A DNA stretch of 26,491 nt from a virus: IMG/VR virus record IMGVR_UViG_3300043331_001349, positions 1-26,491 of that record. One strand, 5' to 3'. Every line of letters begins with the position of its first letter. Position 1 is the first letter of the stretch. The notes beneath the pieces are model-generated. The model was not told the origin of the DNA and made no database searches. It saw only the letters and a list, made by a program, of their open reading frames with translations. This document shows, piece after piece, positions 20,180 through 26,462 of this stretch. Both the position numbers and the translations under genes were made by a program.

Positions 20180-21585
20180 GCTGCCTCTGTCTTCATCCAC
20201 TTCGGCCACTTAACCTCGCGCGTCGGCTCGTACGCGATGGTTTCGCGCACCGACGCGCCGAGCGATGCGCGGACGTACCGCGCAACGAACTTGCTGGTCT
20301 CGCTCGACAGCTCAGCGGCTGCCGCAGCCTTGAGCTTGAGCGACTCGACGACGCGGCCCTCGAGTTCGCTCGTCACGATGTGCACGTCAACGGAGCCATC
20401 GACGCCGAAGCGCCAGCTCCGCCGCACCGCCTGATAGAACGCCTCGAACGAATGCGTCACACCGCAGAACACGACCGTGCGCGCGAATTGGAAGTTCAGA
20501 CCGAACCCGCAGAGCGACGGCTTGCTCACGAGCACGCGCTTCTCGCCGGCGACGAACGCGCGGATCGCTTCCTCCTTCTCGTCGTCCGACATCGATCCGG
20601 TGAGCTCGACGGAGTCGTCGATGGCCTTCGCCAACGCCTTGCTCTCGTCGTTCAGGTCACACCAGACGATGACGTGGCCGCGAGCGCTCGACGTGTTCGC
20701 GATGTCGGCTGCGATCTGGACGCGGCGTGAGAGCGACCCCTTGCGCGCGCGCCGCTGGTCGGTGAGCGTCTCGGCCGCCTGCGCGAACAGCAAACCCGTA
20801 GCGTGCGCCTGTTGGTGGTCAGCCGGCACGACGTGCTCGTGATAGACGAGCGGCGGGAGCAGGTAGCCCTCGTCGCTGCAGCCGAGGTCGCTCGGCATCT
20901 TCACGATGGCGCCCCACGAGCAAACCCACTTCCAGAAGAGCTCGCGCGCGTGACCCTTCAGTCGCCAGTCGCCCGTGTGCGATAGGTCGTTGATGAAAAA
21001 GGTCGCGAGCATCTCGGAGTGCTTCATCACCCCGAGAAACTCGGCCTGCCCTCCGAGCTCAGTGTGGTCGTTCGGCGACGGCGTCGCCGTCGCCGAGAGT
21101 CGGAACGGCACGTCACGGCACGCCTCGATGAGCTCCGCGCGCGTCTTGCCGTCGAGCGACTTCAGGATCGAACTCTCGTCGAGCGCGACTCCGCTAAACC
21201 GCGACAGGTCGAACTTGTGCAGCTTTTGGTAGTTCGTGACGTTGATTCCGTGCTGCACGTCCGCCTGACTCGAACAGATGGTCAACTCCGGGCGTAGGTA
21301 GAGCTTCGCCGCCTCGCGCTCGAACTGCTGCGAGACCGCGAGCGGCGCGAGCACGAGCACCGGCTTGCTCGTGTGCCACGCCACCGCTCGCGCCCATTCG
21401 AGCACCATCCAGCCCTTGCCCAAGCCGGTGTCTGCGAAGATGGCGGCTCGCCCACGGCGCAAAGCCCACGCAGTGAGCAGTCGCTGATGCTCCTTCAGCT
21501 TCGGCGAGAGGGGCGCAGCGCCCGTGATGCCAGTAGCTGGCACCACGAGCGCCTTGCGCGCGATGAAGGATTCGTAGGCGTTCAT
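20176..21585 (-). CDS. SNF2-like SF2 helicase/translocase
   Basis: 469 residues from ATG 21585, overlapping the previous stop (TGATG). Motif I is ADTGLGKGW at 51-59, with Gly in place of the usual Thr after K57; motif Ia VLVLAPLAV; motif II DESS at 136-139 instead of DEAH; motif III SATATP at 164-169; and motif VI QAVRRSWRFG at 385-394. These are the features of phage SNF2/DEAD-like ATPases that often sit close to methylases. It is probably a DNA translocase or annealing helicase used in replication or repair. The Ser-Ser in motif II is a known variant in this group. The C-terminus is helical and Lys-rich. Confidence 0.85.
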   Translation of the reverse strand: MNAYESFIARKALVVPATGITGAAPLSPKLKEHQRLLTAWALRRGRAAIFADTGLGKGWMVLEWARAVAWHTSKPVLVLAPLAVSQQFEREAAKLYLRPELTICSSQADVQHGINVTNYQKLHKFDLSRFSGVALDESSILKSLDGKTRAELIEACRDVPFRLSATATPSPNDHTELGGQAEFLGVMKHSEMLATFFINDLSHTGDWRLKGHARELFWKWVCSWGAIVKMPSDLGCSDEGYLLPPLVYHEHVVPADHQQAHATGLLFAQAAETLTDQRRARKGSLSRRVQIAADIANTSSARGHVIVWCDLNDESKALAKAIDDSVELTGSMSDDEKEEAIRAFVAGEKRVLVSKPSLCGFGLNFQFARTVVFCGVTHSFEAFYQAVRRSWRFGVDGSVDVHIVTSELEGRVVESLKLKAAAAAELSSETSKFVARYVRASLGASVRETIAYEPTREVKWPKWMKTEAA

Positions 21586-21857
21586 CAGTCCTCGAACGAG
21601 GGCAATTCGACCGGAGCAACGCGCGGCTCGACTCCGCGGCTCTTCAGATTCCGAGAAACGATTCCAGCGCCGACGTCGTTCAGCTCCGAGTCTCTCGGAG
21701 ACACTGAAGCGCGCTTCAATGTCAGAAGCTCGTGCAAAACCTGAAGCGACTCGACATCGTTCGCTTCGTTTACCATGTCGATGAAGTCGCTGACGTCACG
21801 CGCAAGCACCGCATAGAGGCCGATCGCGCGCCTTTCGGATGGTGTAGCCAGGCTCAT
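21585..21857 (-). CDS. Small helical protein upstream of the SNF2-like helicase
   Basis: 90 residues from ATG 21857 (ATGA overlap with the phosphatase gene); a longer frame from 21989 would overlap it by 136 bases and is unlikely. Two amphipathic helices are visible (RRAIGLYAVLARDVSDFIDM; NDVESLQVLHELLTLKR), then a Ser/Asp/Pro-rich tail (SVSPRDSELND, ending VELPSFED). No motif. It could be a partner of the helicase, with which it is translationally coupled. Confidence 0.7.
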   Translation of the reverse strand: MSLATPSERRAIGLYAVLARDVSDFIDMVNEANDVESLQVLHELLTLKRASVSPRDSELNDVGAGIVSRNLKSRGVEPRVAPVELPSFED

Positions 21858-22204
21858 TCCAGGGCCCCATCGGCGCGCCGGCCTTCGTTCGGGACGACTT
21901 GCACGGCGCGATCGTCCCAGAGCTGAGTCATCGCGAAGTCTTTGATGTTCGTGATAGGCAGCACTGTGCCGATGTGGCGCGCGCACCACTTCTCGATCGC
22001 GTCGATGGCGGCGTACAGCTCCTGAGCGTTGCGCGATGCGATGCGCGCCGTGAAGATCCGGACATCACGTCCCTCAGCAATCCACTGCCTCACGCGCGCA
22101 ACCATCGGAGCGATGGGTTCTCCGATGTGCTCAACGCCGCTCCAGCCCTCGTACCTCGCGAGCGTCCCGTCGAGGTCGACGCCGATCCATCCCTGCGAAC
22201 TCAT
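21854..22204 (-). CDS. HAD-like phosphatase
   Basis: 116 residues from ATG 22204 (TGATG overlap with the MazG-like gene). All HAD motifs can be seen: motif I DLDGT at 10-14 with nucleophile D10 and acid D12; motif II FTAR at 51-54; motif III K88 in NIKDF; motif IV LWDDRA at 95-100. It lacks a visible cap domain, as in small phage HAD proteins, which act on nucleotides or 5'-phosphates. Next to a MazG-like pyrophosphohydrolase, it may act in nucleotide turnover; the substrate is not known. Confidence 0.82.
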   Translation of the reverse strand: MSSQGWIGVDLDGTLARYEGWSGVEHIGEPIAPMVARVRQWIAEGRDVRIFTARIASRNAQELYAAIDAIEKWCARHIGTVLPITNIKDFAMTQLWDDRAVQVVPNEGRRADGALE

Positions 22205-22527
22205 CACATCACCTTCCCGTGCTTGTGCGGACGTTTCTCGTTGTAGGCGGCCTTTCGAGCGACCTCGGCATCGAGGTCGATGTCGAGCCACGCCGCCATG
22301 TCGCAAACGCGAATGATGATGTCGGCGAGCTCAGAAGGAAGTCCGGTCGGTTTGCCATCGGGCTCCGTCTCGCTGAGCAGCTTTCCTTCGCGGAAGTCCT
22401 CGAGCGCTTCGCTCACCTCGGAGTGAATGAGGCAGAGTCGCTCGGGAATGTTCGGAGGTCTATCGTAGAAACCTTTGCGGACTGCGCGCTCGTACGATTC
22501 TTTTGCGATCTCATTCAGAGTTGCCAT
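22204..22527 (-). CDS. MazG-like nucleotide pyrophosphohydrolase
   Basis: 107 residues. ATG 22527 is preceded by AAGGAGAAAAGAA, a strong site that decides the start over a frame 37 codons longer. The all-alpha NTP-pyrophosphatase signature is present: EVSE at 37-40 and ELAD at 66-69, with DFREG following helix 1, giving the metal-binding ExxE/ExxD pairs. MazG-type enzymes remove pyrophosphate from nucleotides and in phages are thought to lower alarmone levels or modified nucleotides. The C-terminus is basic and His-rich (EKRPHKHGKVM). Coupled to the HAD-like gene. Confidence 0.88.
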   Translation of the reverse strand: MATLNEIAKESYERAVRKGFYDRPPNIPERLCLIHSEVSEALEDFREGKLLSETEPDGKPTGLPSELADIIIRVCDMAAWLDIDLDAEVARKAAYNEKRPHKHGKVM

Positions 22528-22700
22528 TTCTTTTCTCCTTTGGAAGGGATGCATCGGGAACCGAACCGACCGGTTATCCACGCTTGCGCGTGCCGGCGTT
22601 GGCGTGGCCACGGGCTCGAAAGTGCGAAAAGAGCCCACGCTGTTACGGCCTCAGTTCCCGCCTGACGCACTTCTTCTTCGGTGCATCCCAGAGTCTTCAT
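22515..22700 (-). CDS. Small hypothetical protein between nuclease and MazG-like genes
   Basis: 61 residues from ATG 22700, overlapping the nuclease stop (ATGA); it overlaps the MazG start by 13 bases. The N-terminal half looks like a helix with Trp (EEEVRQAGTEAVTAWALFA); the rest is Arg/Trp-rich (SPWPRQRRHAQAWITG) and basic. Composition is less protein-like than its neighbours. It may only serve to carry ribosomes to the MazG start, but the start-stop overlap argues it is read. Confidence 0.45.
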   Translation of the reverse strand: MKTLGCTEEEVRQAGTEAVTAWALFALSSPWPRQRRHAQAWITGRFGSRCIPSKGEKKWQL

Positions 22701-23077
22701 AGAGAGCGAGCTTTCTCGAGCAACACATCGAGGTTGTTCGCATCGCTCAGAACTTCCGCGTACCCGCCGAGTCGGTTGACGAGGTTGCGGAACATCTGCT
22801 GATTCTCGGCGCGTTTCGGTTCCGTGCGTGCACCTGGCGCCTTGAGCTCGATCGCCGTGAAGCGCCCGAGCGTCTTGCCCACCATCTCGGGAGTCACGAG
22901 CACCGAGACGATGGCGATAATGTCAGAACTGCCGACGCACAGTCCGTAAGAGACTCGCTGCACGAGACCTTGCGGCGAGACGAACTCGGCTTGACCGACG
23001 TTGTTCCGCCACGCGGCGACACCGTCGGCCTTCCCGAGCGCGAGCCGCACATCCCGCTGGAGTAGCGACTCTTTCAT
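22697..23077 (-). CDS. VRR-NUC domain nuclease
   Basis: 126 residues. ATG 23077 overlaps the previous stop (ATGA); a longer frame at 23203 overlaps that gene by 130 bases and is unlikely. The VRR-NUC (PD-(D/E)xK) pattern is clear: KESLLQRDVRLALGKADGVA near the start, GSSDII at 49-54 with catalytic D52, FTAIELKAPG at 73-82 with E78 and K80, and ENQQMF at 91-96. The family cuts branched or flap DNA; phage copies probably resolve replication or packaging intermediates. It lies downstream of the SF2 helicase and Fis-like genes. Confidence 0.82.
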   Translation of the reverse strand: MKESLLQRDVRLALGKADGVAAWRNNVGQAEFVSPQGLVQRVSYGLCVGSSDIIAIVSVLVTPEMVGKTLGRFTAIELKAPGARTEPKRAENQQMFRNLVNRLGGYAEVLSDANNLDVLLEKARSL

Positions 23078-23268
23078 GCTGCCCTCGGTCTTTTCGAATT
23101 CGCGAACCACGCAGCGCGCGTGCGCAGTGCGTGACACGGCTCCGGCGCTTCGCGGTCGTGCGGGTACGTTTCGCACTCGCACGAACCCGGCATGCGGCCG
23201 CACTCACACCGCGCATCGCAGGTGATGACTGCGTCCTCGAACGGCAGATAGAGAGACCTATCGATCAC
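23074..23268 (-). CDS. Small Cys-rich protein (CxCxC cluster)
   Basis: 64 residues from GTG 23268, which overlaps the preceding stop region, and ending in an ATGA overlap with the nuclease. Cysteines are packed in the first half: CDARCECGRMPGSCECETY at 17-35 (C17, C21, C23, C30, C32), with a further Cys at 45. This suggests a small metal-binding or disulphide protein. The rest is Pro/Arg-rich. No family is recognised. The long frame reaching 23421 is a shadow. Confidence 0.6.
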   Translation of the reverse strand: MIDRSLYLPFEDAVITCDARCECGRMPGSCECETYPHDREAPEPCHALRTRAAWFANSKRPRAA

Positions 23269-23434
23269 GTCGTGCGCTCCCGAGATGCCACTGCCGGCAA
23301 AACTGGCACCGATACACCTGGAGCCCGCCGCGCATCGACTTGCTCTTGTGCTTCCGATTGCGCACCTGCGAAGCGAGCTCGTGAGACGCGAACGCGACCT
23401 TTCCCTGGCAGTGGTCCTCATACGAGACGGCCAT
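23258..23434 (-). CDS. Small zinc-finger-like protein
   Basis: 58 residues from ATG 23434, overlapping the stop of a 31-residue gene (TGATG). The pattern is that of small phage zinc-binding proteins: YEDHCQGKVAFASHELASQV near the start, a basic stretch (RNRKHKSKSMRGG, 26-38), then YRCQFCRQWHLG at 41-52. C43, C46 and H50, perhaps with C9, could bind one zinc ion. It may bind nucleic acid. A long upstream frame (from 23509) is a shadow. Confidence 0.7.
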   Translation of the reverse strand: MAVSYEDHCQGKVAFASHELASQVRNRKHKSKSMRGGLQVYRCQFCRQWHLGSARRDR

Positions 23435-23529
23435 CACATCCCTCGCGAATCGAGGAACAGCCGCACAAGGAACGCGAAACACAGGATGCCCACGCACCCG
23501 ACCACGCACGTAATCATCTCCTCAGACAT
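23434..23529 (-). CDS. 31-residue membrane peptide
   Basis: ATG 23529 overlaps the previous stop (TGATG), and its own TGA overlaps the next ATG (TGATG). The peptide begins MSEEM, then has one long hydrophobic segment (ITCVVGCVGILCFAFLVRLF, 6-25), then LDSRGM. Acidic residues before and an Arg at 23 give a single membrane-spanning microprotein. It is too short for most gene finders. Function unknown: small phage membrane peptides often act on host envelope proteins or as lysis or exclusion factors. Confidence 0.6.
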   Translation of the reverse strand: MSEEMITCVVGCVGILCFAFLVRLFLDSRGM

Positions 23530-23729
23530 CACGACCTCCGTGAGGCACAAAACGCGAGAGCCTTGGCCTTGTCTTCCGTCCAGATCTTGTCGAGCGCAGC
23601 GCAGTCTTGTTCGCGCGATCGCTTGTCGAGCGGCATATTGTGCGCGCGTTCGCGCTCCGGCATGTGAGTCCCGAAAACGGCATTACGAACGAATCTACGG
23701 TGGCTCGCCTGCCAACCCTTCCCGCTCAT
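23529..23729 (-). CDS. Small hypothetical protein after the Fis-like gene
   Basis: 66 residues from ATG 23729, overlapping the Fis-like stop (ATGA). It is basic (GKGWQASHRRFVRN, then ERERAHNMPLDKRSREQD) and ends in a helix and ASRRS. One HMPERER segment is present but no known motif. It ends in a TGATG overlap with the 31-residue membrane peptide. Confidence 0.65.
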   Translation of the reverse strand: MSGKGWQASHRRFVRNAVFGTHMPERERAHNMPLDKRSREQDCAALDKIWTEDKAKALAFCASRRS

Positions 23730-23932
23730 TGGTTCACCGTGTACGGGATGGGCCGATTCGCTTTGCGCTCGAGTTCATACTTCTCGAGCTTGCGGTAGAG
23801 CGTCCGCCGGTCGATGCCGAGCACGCGCGCAGCTTGCACCTTGTTGTCGTTGAGCAGCTGCAACGTCTGCTCGATGTGCGCTTGCTCGACCTGGTCGAGC
23901 GTCATGATGGTGGTGTCTTCGTCAGCTGACAT
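23726..23932 (-). CDS. Fis-type helix-turn-helix DNA-binding protein
   Basis: 68 residues from ATG 23932, with GGAGG eight bases upstream and an 11-base overlap with the helicase. The product matches the C-terminal Fis/NtrC HTH: LDQVEQAHIEQTLQLLNDNK (12-31), then VQAARVLGIDRRTLYRKLEK (32-51) with the recognition helix around RRTLYRKL. It has no AAA+ or receiver domain, so it is a free-standing Fis-like protein. It could bend DNA at the phage origin or promoter, or mimic host Fis; which is not shown. It ends in an ATGA overlap with the next gene. Confidence 0.82.
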   Translation of the reverse strand: MSADEDTTIMTLDQVEQAHIEQTLQLLNDNKVQAARVLGIDRRTLYRKLEKYELERKANRPIPYTVNQ

Positions 23933-25223
23933 TTGCTTCCTCCTTCAACCAAGCCGGCGGAGGCCAATGGCCGAACCGCCAGCGGAACCTGTAGGCAGCC
24001 CATCCGGGCTTCTTCCCGTCGACACGTGCCTTCGCGAGCTGTCCACGCAAGAAAGCGTGCTTTGCACTCTCGGGAGTGACGTTGTCGACGGGGCGCGCCT
24101 CACCGGAGACCTCGCGCACCTCGTGCCGATCGATGGGCCACACGTAGCCACACCGCTCGCAGCTCGGAGCTGTCGGAAACACGGCCGCGCACTGCGGACA
24201 CTGCCGAATCGGCGGTAGCCCGTCGGCGAGTCGAATCGGGTTCCCGCGCAACGAGAAGACGCGCTCCGAGTCAGGGAGCCCGTGCTCGTACACCGCACCC
24301 TTGCAATCGATGAGCAGTGAGCCGCTCTTGCCCTCATGCGGTCGACGGACGCGACCTACCATCTGAATGAACGTCGCGGCCGACTCGCAGCCACGCGCGA
24401 GGACGCAGACCTCGACGGGCGGACAGTCCCATCCCTCGGTCAGCACGAACACGTTGACGACGCCGCGGAGACGACCCTGCTCGAGTGCATGCAGGATCTT
24501 GTCGCGGTCCTTCGTGTCGCCGTCGACGTACGCGACGCCGTCGCCGAAGCGCGCTGCAAGTTCCTTCCCGTGCGCGCGCGACGCCGCGAAGCAAACGAAC
24601 GGACGCTCGGCGCCGTGCTTCTCGTACTGCGCCACGGGGTCCAGGATGTTCGTCTTGTCGAGACGGTGCGGCGGACCGATGACGTCGATGGGCACCAGGT
24701 GGCCAGCGGCGACGAGCTCGGCATTCGTGGCGACGACTTCGAGCGCATCGAACATGTTGCCGAGCGCGGTGCCATCGCTGCGCATCGGAGTCGCGGTGAA
24801 CCCGAGCGTAGGAACGCCAGCGTAGTGGCGCGCGACCTGGTTCCACTGCTCGGCGAGGAAGTGGTGGCACTCGTCGGGAATGAGCAGCGTCGCATCGGGG
24901 CGAGCCCCGCGCGCGAGTAGCGTCTGAATCGAGCAGACGACCGTGCGCGCGGTCGGATTGAATCCGCCGTTCGCAGCAACCGCGCCGATGTCGCGGAGCC
25001 CGGCCTTCCACAGCTTGTCGAGCGTCTGTCGCAGCAGTTCGTCGCGATGGACGAGCACGACCGTCCGCCCTCCGCGCTCGCTGTGTCCTACCGCAGCGAT
25101 CGCAATCATTACCGTCTTGCCGGCGCCCGTCGGCGCGACCAAGCACACGGACTTCTTGCCGGCGCGGAAGTGCGCGCGTCCACGGTCGAGCCCTCGCTGC
25201 TGGTACTCGCGGGCTACGAGCAC
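23922..25223 (-). CDS. DEAD/DEAH-box SF2 helicase with C-terminal zinc ribbon
   Basis: 433 residues from GTG 25223, overlapping the previous gene by 10 bases. All helicase motifs are in order: Q-like YQQRGLDRG, Walker A APTGAGKT at 30-37, motif Ia VLVHRDELL, motif II DECH at 117-120, motif III TATP at 143-146, helicase C-terminal VFVLTEGWDCPPVEV and motif VI QMVGRVRR at 287-294. A zinc ribbon follows (CPQC and CERC; C342, C345, C355, C358). The overall plan is that of phage UvsW-like or RecG-like branch-migration helicases. It probably acts in replication or recombination with the VRR-NUC enzyme. Confidence 0.9.
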   Translation of the reverse strand: MLVAREYQQRGLDRGRAHFRAGKKSVCLVAPTGAGKTVMIAIAAVGHSERGGRTVVLVHRDELLRQTLDKLWKAGLRDIGAVAANGGFNPTARTVVCSIQTLLARGARPDATLLIPDECHHFLAEQWNQVARHYAGVPTLGFTATPMRSDGTALGNMFDALEVVATNAELVAAGHLVPIDVIGPPHRLDKTNILDPVAQYEKHGAERPFVCFAASRAHGKELAARFGDGVAYVDGDTKDRDKILHALEQGRLRGVVNVFVLTEGWDCPPVEVCVLARGCESAATFIQMVGRVRRPHEGKSGSLLIDCKGAVYEHGLPDSERVFSLRGNPIRLADGLPPIRQCPQCAAVFPTAPSCERCGYVWPIDRHEVREVSGEARPVDNVTPESAKHAFLRGQLAKARVDGKKPGWAAYRFRWRFGHWPPPAWLKEEANVS

Positions 25224-25336
25224 GAGTCCTCCGCTTCCGTGAGCGCAAGCTCACAGTCGGCGCAGACCGGCTCAGAGTCGGCGTACTTCTCGACCTGCTC
25301 GTTGTCGACTGGCTCGTCGCAGAAAGGACAGGTCAC
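25214..25336 (-). CDS. 40-residue zinc-ribbon microprotein
   Basis: The GTG at 25336 overlaps the HNH stop (GTGA), and the gene overlaps the helicase by 10 bases; the long upstream frame from 25477 is a shadow of the HNH gene. The product has two CxxC pairs: CPFC at 3-6 and CADC at 25-28, spaced as in a rubredoxin-like zinc ribbon, with acidic residues between (DEPVDNEQVEKYAD). A last Cys is at 39. It may be an accessory factor of the adjacent helicase, which has its own zinc ribbon. Confidence 0.65.
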   Translation of the reverse strand: MTCPFCDEPVDNEQVEKYADSEPVCADCELALTEAEDSCS

Positions 25337-25668
25337 GTCGCCTCCGGAAGCGGTCGGTTCAGCTGCCCGACGATGCGATTGACGACGGCGACCGCGACGT
25401 CGTCGAAAGCGTGCGCGATGCCCGTAGCAAACAGGAACACCGGTGTGTTGCCGCGGCTCCGATTGCACCGCATGCACGCGGTGAAGAGATTATCTGTCGC
25501 GTTCGATCCTCGCCGGCAACGCGGCGTGAAGTGGTCGAGCGTGAGCGACTCCTTCGAGCCGCACCAGAGGCAGCAGTGGTTATCGCGAGCGTAGATTCGG
25601 TGGCGACGCTTGGGAGTGATCCACTTCGAGCCCTGCCCGCGGTTGCCCGCGTTCTTGCCGCGGGCCAC
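25333..25668 (-). CDS. HNH endonuclease
   Basis: 111 residues. The start at GTG 25668 overlaps the zinc-ribbon stop (TAGTG); an ATG at 25740 would overlap that gene by 73 bases. A classic HNH domain is present: RRHRIYARDNHCCLWCG (21-37), LTLDHFTPRCRRGSNATDN (42-60) with catalytic D45-H46, and LFTACMRCNRSRGNTP (61-76). Two CxxC pairs hold a zinc ion. It resembles phage-encoded HNH nucleases found near replication genes. It may nick DNA for replication or packaging, or be a homing enzyme. The C-terminus is hydrophobic/acidic (IAHAFDDVAVAVVNRIVG). Confidence 0.8.
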   Translation of the reverse strand: MARGKNAGNRGQGSKWITPKRRHRIYARDNHCCLWCGSKESLTLDHFTPRCRRGSNATDNLFTACMRCNRSRGNTPVFLFATGIAHAFDDVAVAVVNRIVGQLNRPLPEAT

Positions 25669-25925
25669 TAGAACAGCTTCAGTTGGTTCTTCGACCCTTT
25701 GCTCTTCACTGGAGCAGGCTTCGCGCCACAGCGCGCACACACTTTACTTAGCATGAGATCAATCATTTCTGGTTTCGACTCGTAGTTGTTCGGCCACGGC
25801 GGCGGCTCAGGACCTGGCCACCACATCTTCGCGTTCGTCCTGAATCGGTAGACAACCAGTCGGTGTGTCGCTCCGCACCGAATGCACCTCAGGGACTGCG
25901 GAAGCTTCACGGACGTCAACGACAT
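25668..25925 (-). CDS. Zinc-ribbon protein
   Basis: 85 residues from ATG 25925 (GTG 25910 is possible). Two CxxC pairs stand at the ends: CIRCG at 14-18 and CARCG at 63-67, with a Trp/Pro-rich middle (MWWPGPEPPPWPNN, 34-47). The tail is Lys-rich (VKSKGSKNQLKLF), like a nucleic-acid-binding end. It overlaps the 3' third of the upstream winged-helix-like ORF by 119 bases in another frame, which is unusual. The role is unknown; a transcription or recombination accessory factor is a guess from the zinc ribbon. Confidence 0.68.
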   Translation of the reverse strand: MSLTSVKLPQSLRCIRCGATHRLVVYRFRTNAKMWWPGPEPPPWPNNYESKPEMIDLMLSKVCARCGAKPAPVKSKGSKNQLKLF

Positions 25926-26049
25926 GTCGGACGAGAGCGCGCCCGAGCGGCGTCAGGCGATACTCGGTTACTCGACCATCTGCAGTGCGCGCCGTCGGAA
26001 CCGCGGCGCGGATCTTCAAAAGGATCTCAAGGTCTCGTTGCGTAAGCAC
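25807..26049 (-). CDS. Winged-helix-like ORF overlapping the zinc-ribbon gene
   Basis: 80 residues from GTG 26049, overlapping the excisionase-like gene by 23 bases. The first 50 residues look like a small winged-helix protein: LTQRDLEILLKIRAAVPTAR (2-21), then DGRVTEYRLTPLGRALVRHV (24-43), a pattern seen in MarR/PadR-like domains. From about residue 41 the DNA is also read in another frame by the zinc-ribbon gene, and the product loses regular character (SDTPTGCLPIQDERED). Either the two genes truly overlap, or a frameshift (programmed or sequencing) joins them into one HTH plus zinc-ribbon protein. Confidence 0.5.
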   Translation of the reverse strand: MLTQRDLEILLKIRAAVPTARTADGRVTEYRLTPLGRALVRHVVDVREASAVPEVHSVRSDTPTGCLPIQDEREDVVARS

Positions 26050-26284
26050 GGGTCCGCGACCACTCGACTACTTCTGCCAACCGGAACCGCGGTTTGCCAG
26101 ACGGCATGATGTGCGGGCAGCCGCGCTCGACCATGTCGCGAACAGTCGGCAACGATAGACCGAGCTCGTTTGCTAGCTCGGTCATCGAGAGCCATTCCTT
26201 TTCCGGCTTCGGGCGGTTGATCTGCGTCACCGCGCGCTCGAACTCTTCGCGCACGATGGTGCGGAGAAATTCGTCAAGCTGCAC
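26027..26284 (-). CDS. Excisionase-like HTH DNA-binding protein
   Basis: 85 residues. GTG 26284, with GAGG seven bases upstream and an 11-base overlap with the previous gene, is preferred to ATG 26326, which lacks a ribosome site. After an acidic helix (DEFLRTIVREEFERAVTQIN) comes an excisionase/MerR-type winged HTH: EWLSMTELANELGLSLPTVR (30-49), then DMVERGCPHIMPSGKPRFRL, and EVVEWSR. Such proteins bind DNA as excisionases or regulators. Without a recombinase in the window, a regulatory role is equally likely. Confidence 0.78.
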   Translation of the reverse strand: MQLDEFLRTIVREEFERAVTQINRPKPEKEWLSMTELANELGLSLPTVRDMVERGCPHIMPSGKPRFRLAEVVEWSRTRAYATRP

Positions 26285-26462
26285 TGCGGAACCTCGACTT
26301 GGTCCCGGCGAATTCGAGTTCGTCATTCGGCACGAGCCACAGGAAACCGTCCACCGATCTGATCTGGTAGACGCGCGCGTTCGCCGCGCGAACGATGGTT
26401 CCGCGATAGCGGCGACCGCTCTCGCTCACCCAGGATACCCGACACTCGGATTGCTTCGTCAT
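26274..26462 (-). CDS. Small basic hypothetical protein
   Basis: 62 residues from ATG 26462, with GGAGG ten to fourteen bases upstream and ATGA overlap with the upstream ORF. It has a strand-rich pattern (CRVSWVSESGRRYRGTIVRA, then YQIRSVDGFLWLVPNDELEF) and a basic end, as in small SH3-like phage proteins. No named family is recognised. Confidence 0.6.
   Translation of the reverse strand: MTKQSECRVSWVSESGRRYRGTIVRAANARVYQIRSVDGFLWLVPNDELEFAGTKSRFRSAA

Noticed and set aside
21073-21095. Perfect 11-bp inverted repeat with a one-base centre (CGGCGACGGCG)
   Set aside because: It falls exactly on codons for the conserved helicase motif III (SATATPSP), so GC-rich codon choice explains it, and there is no T run.
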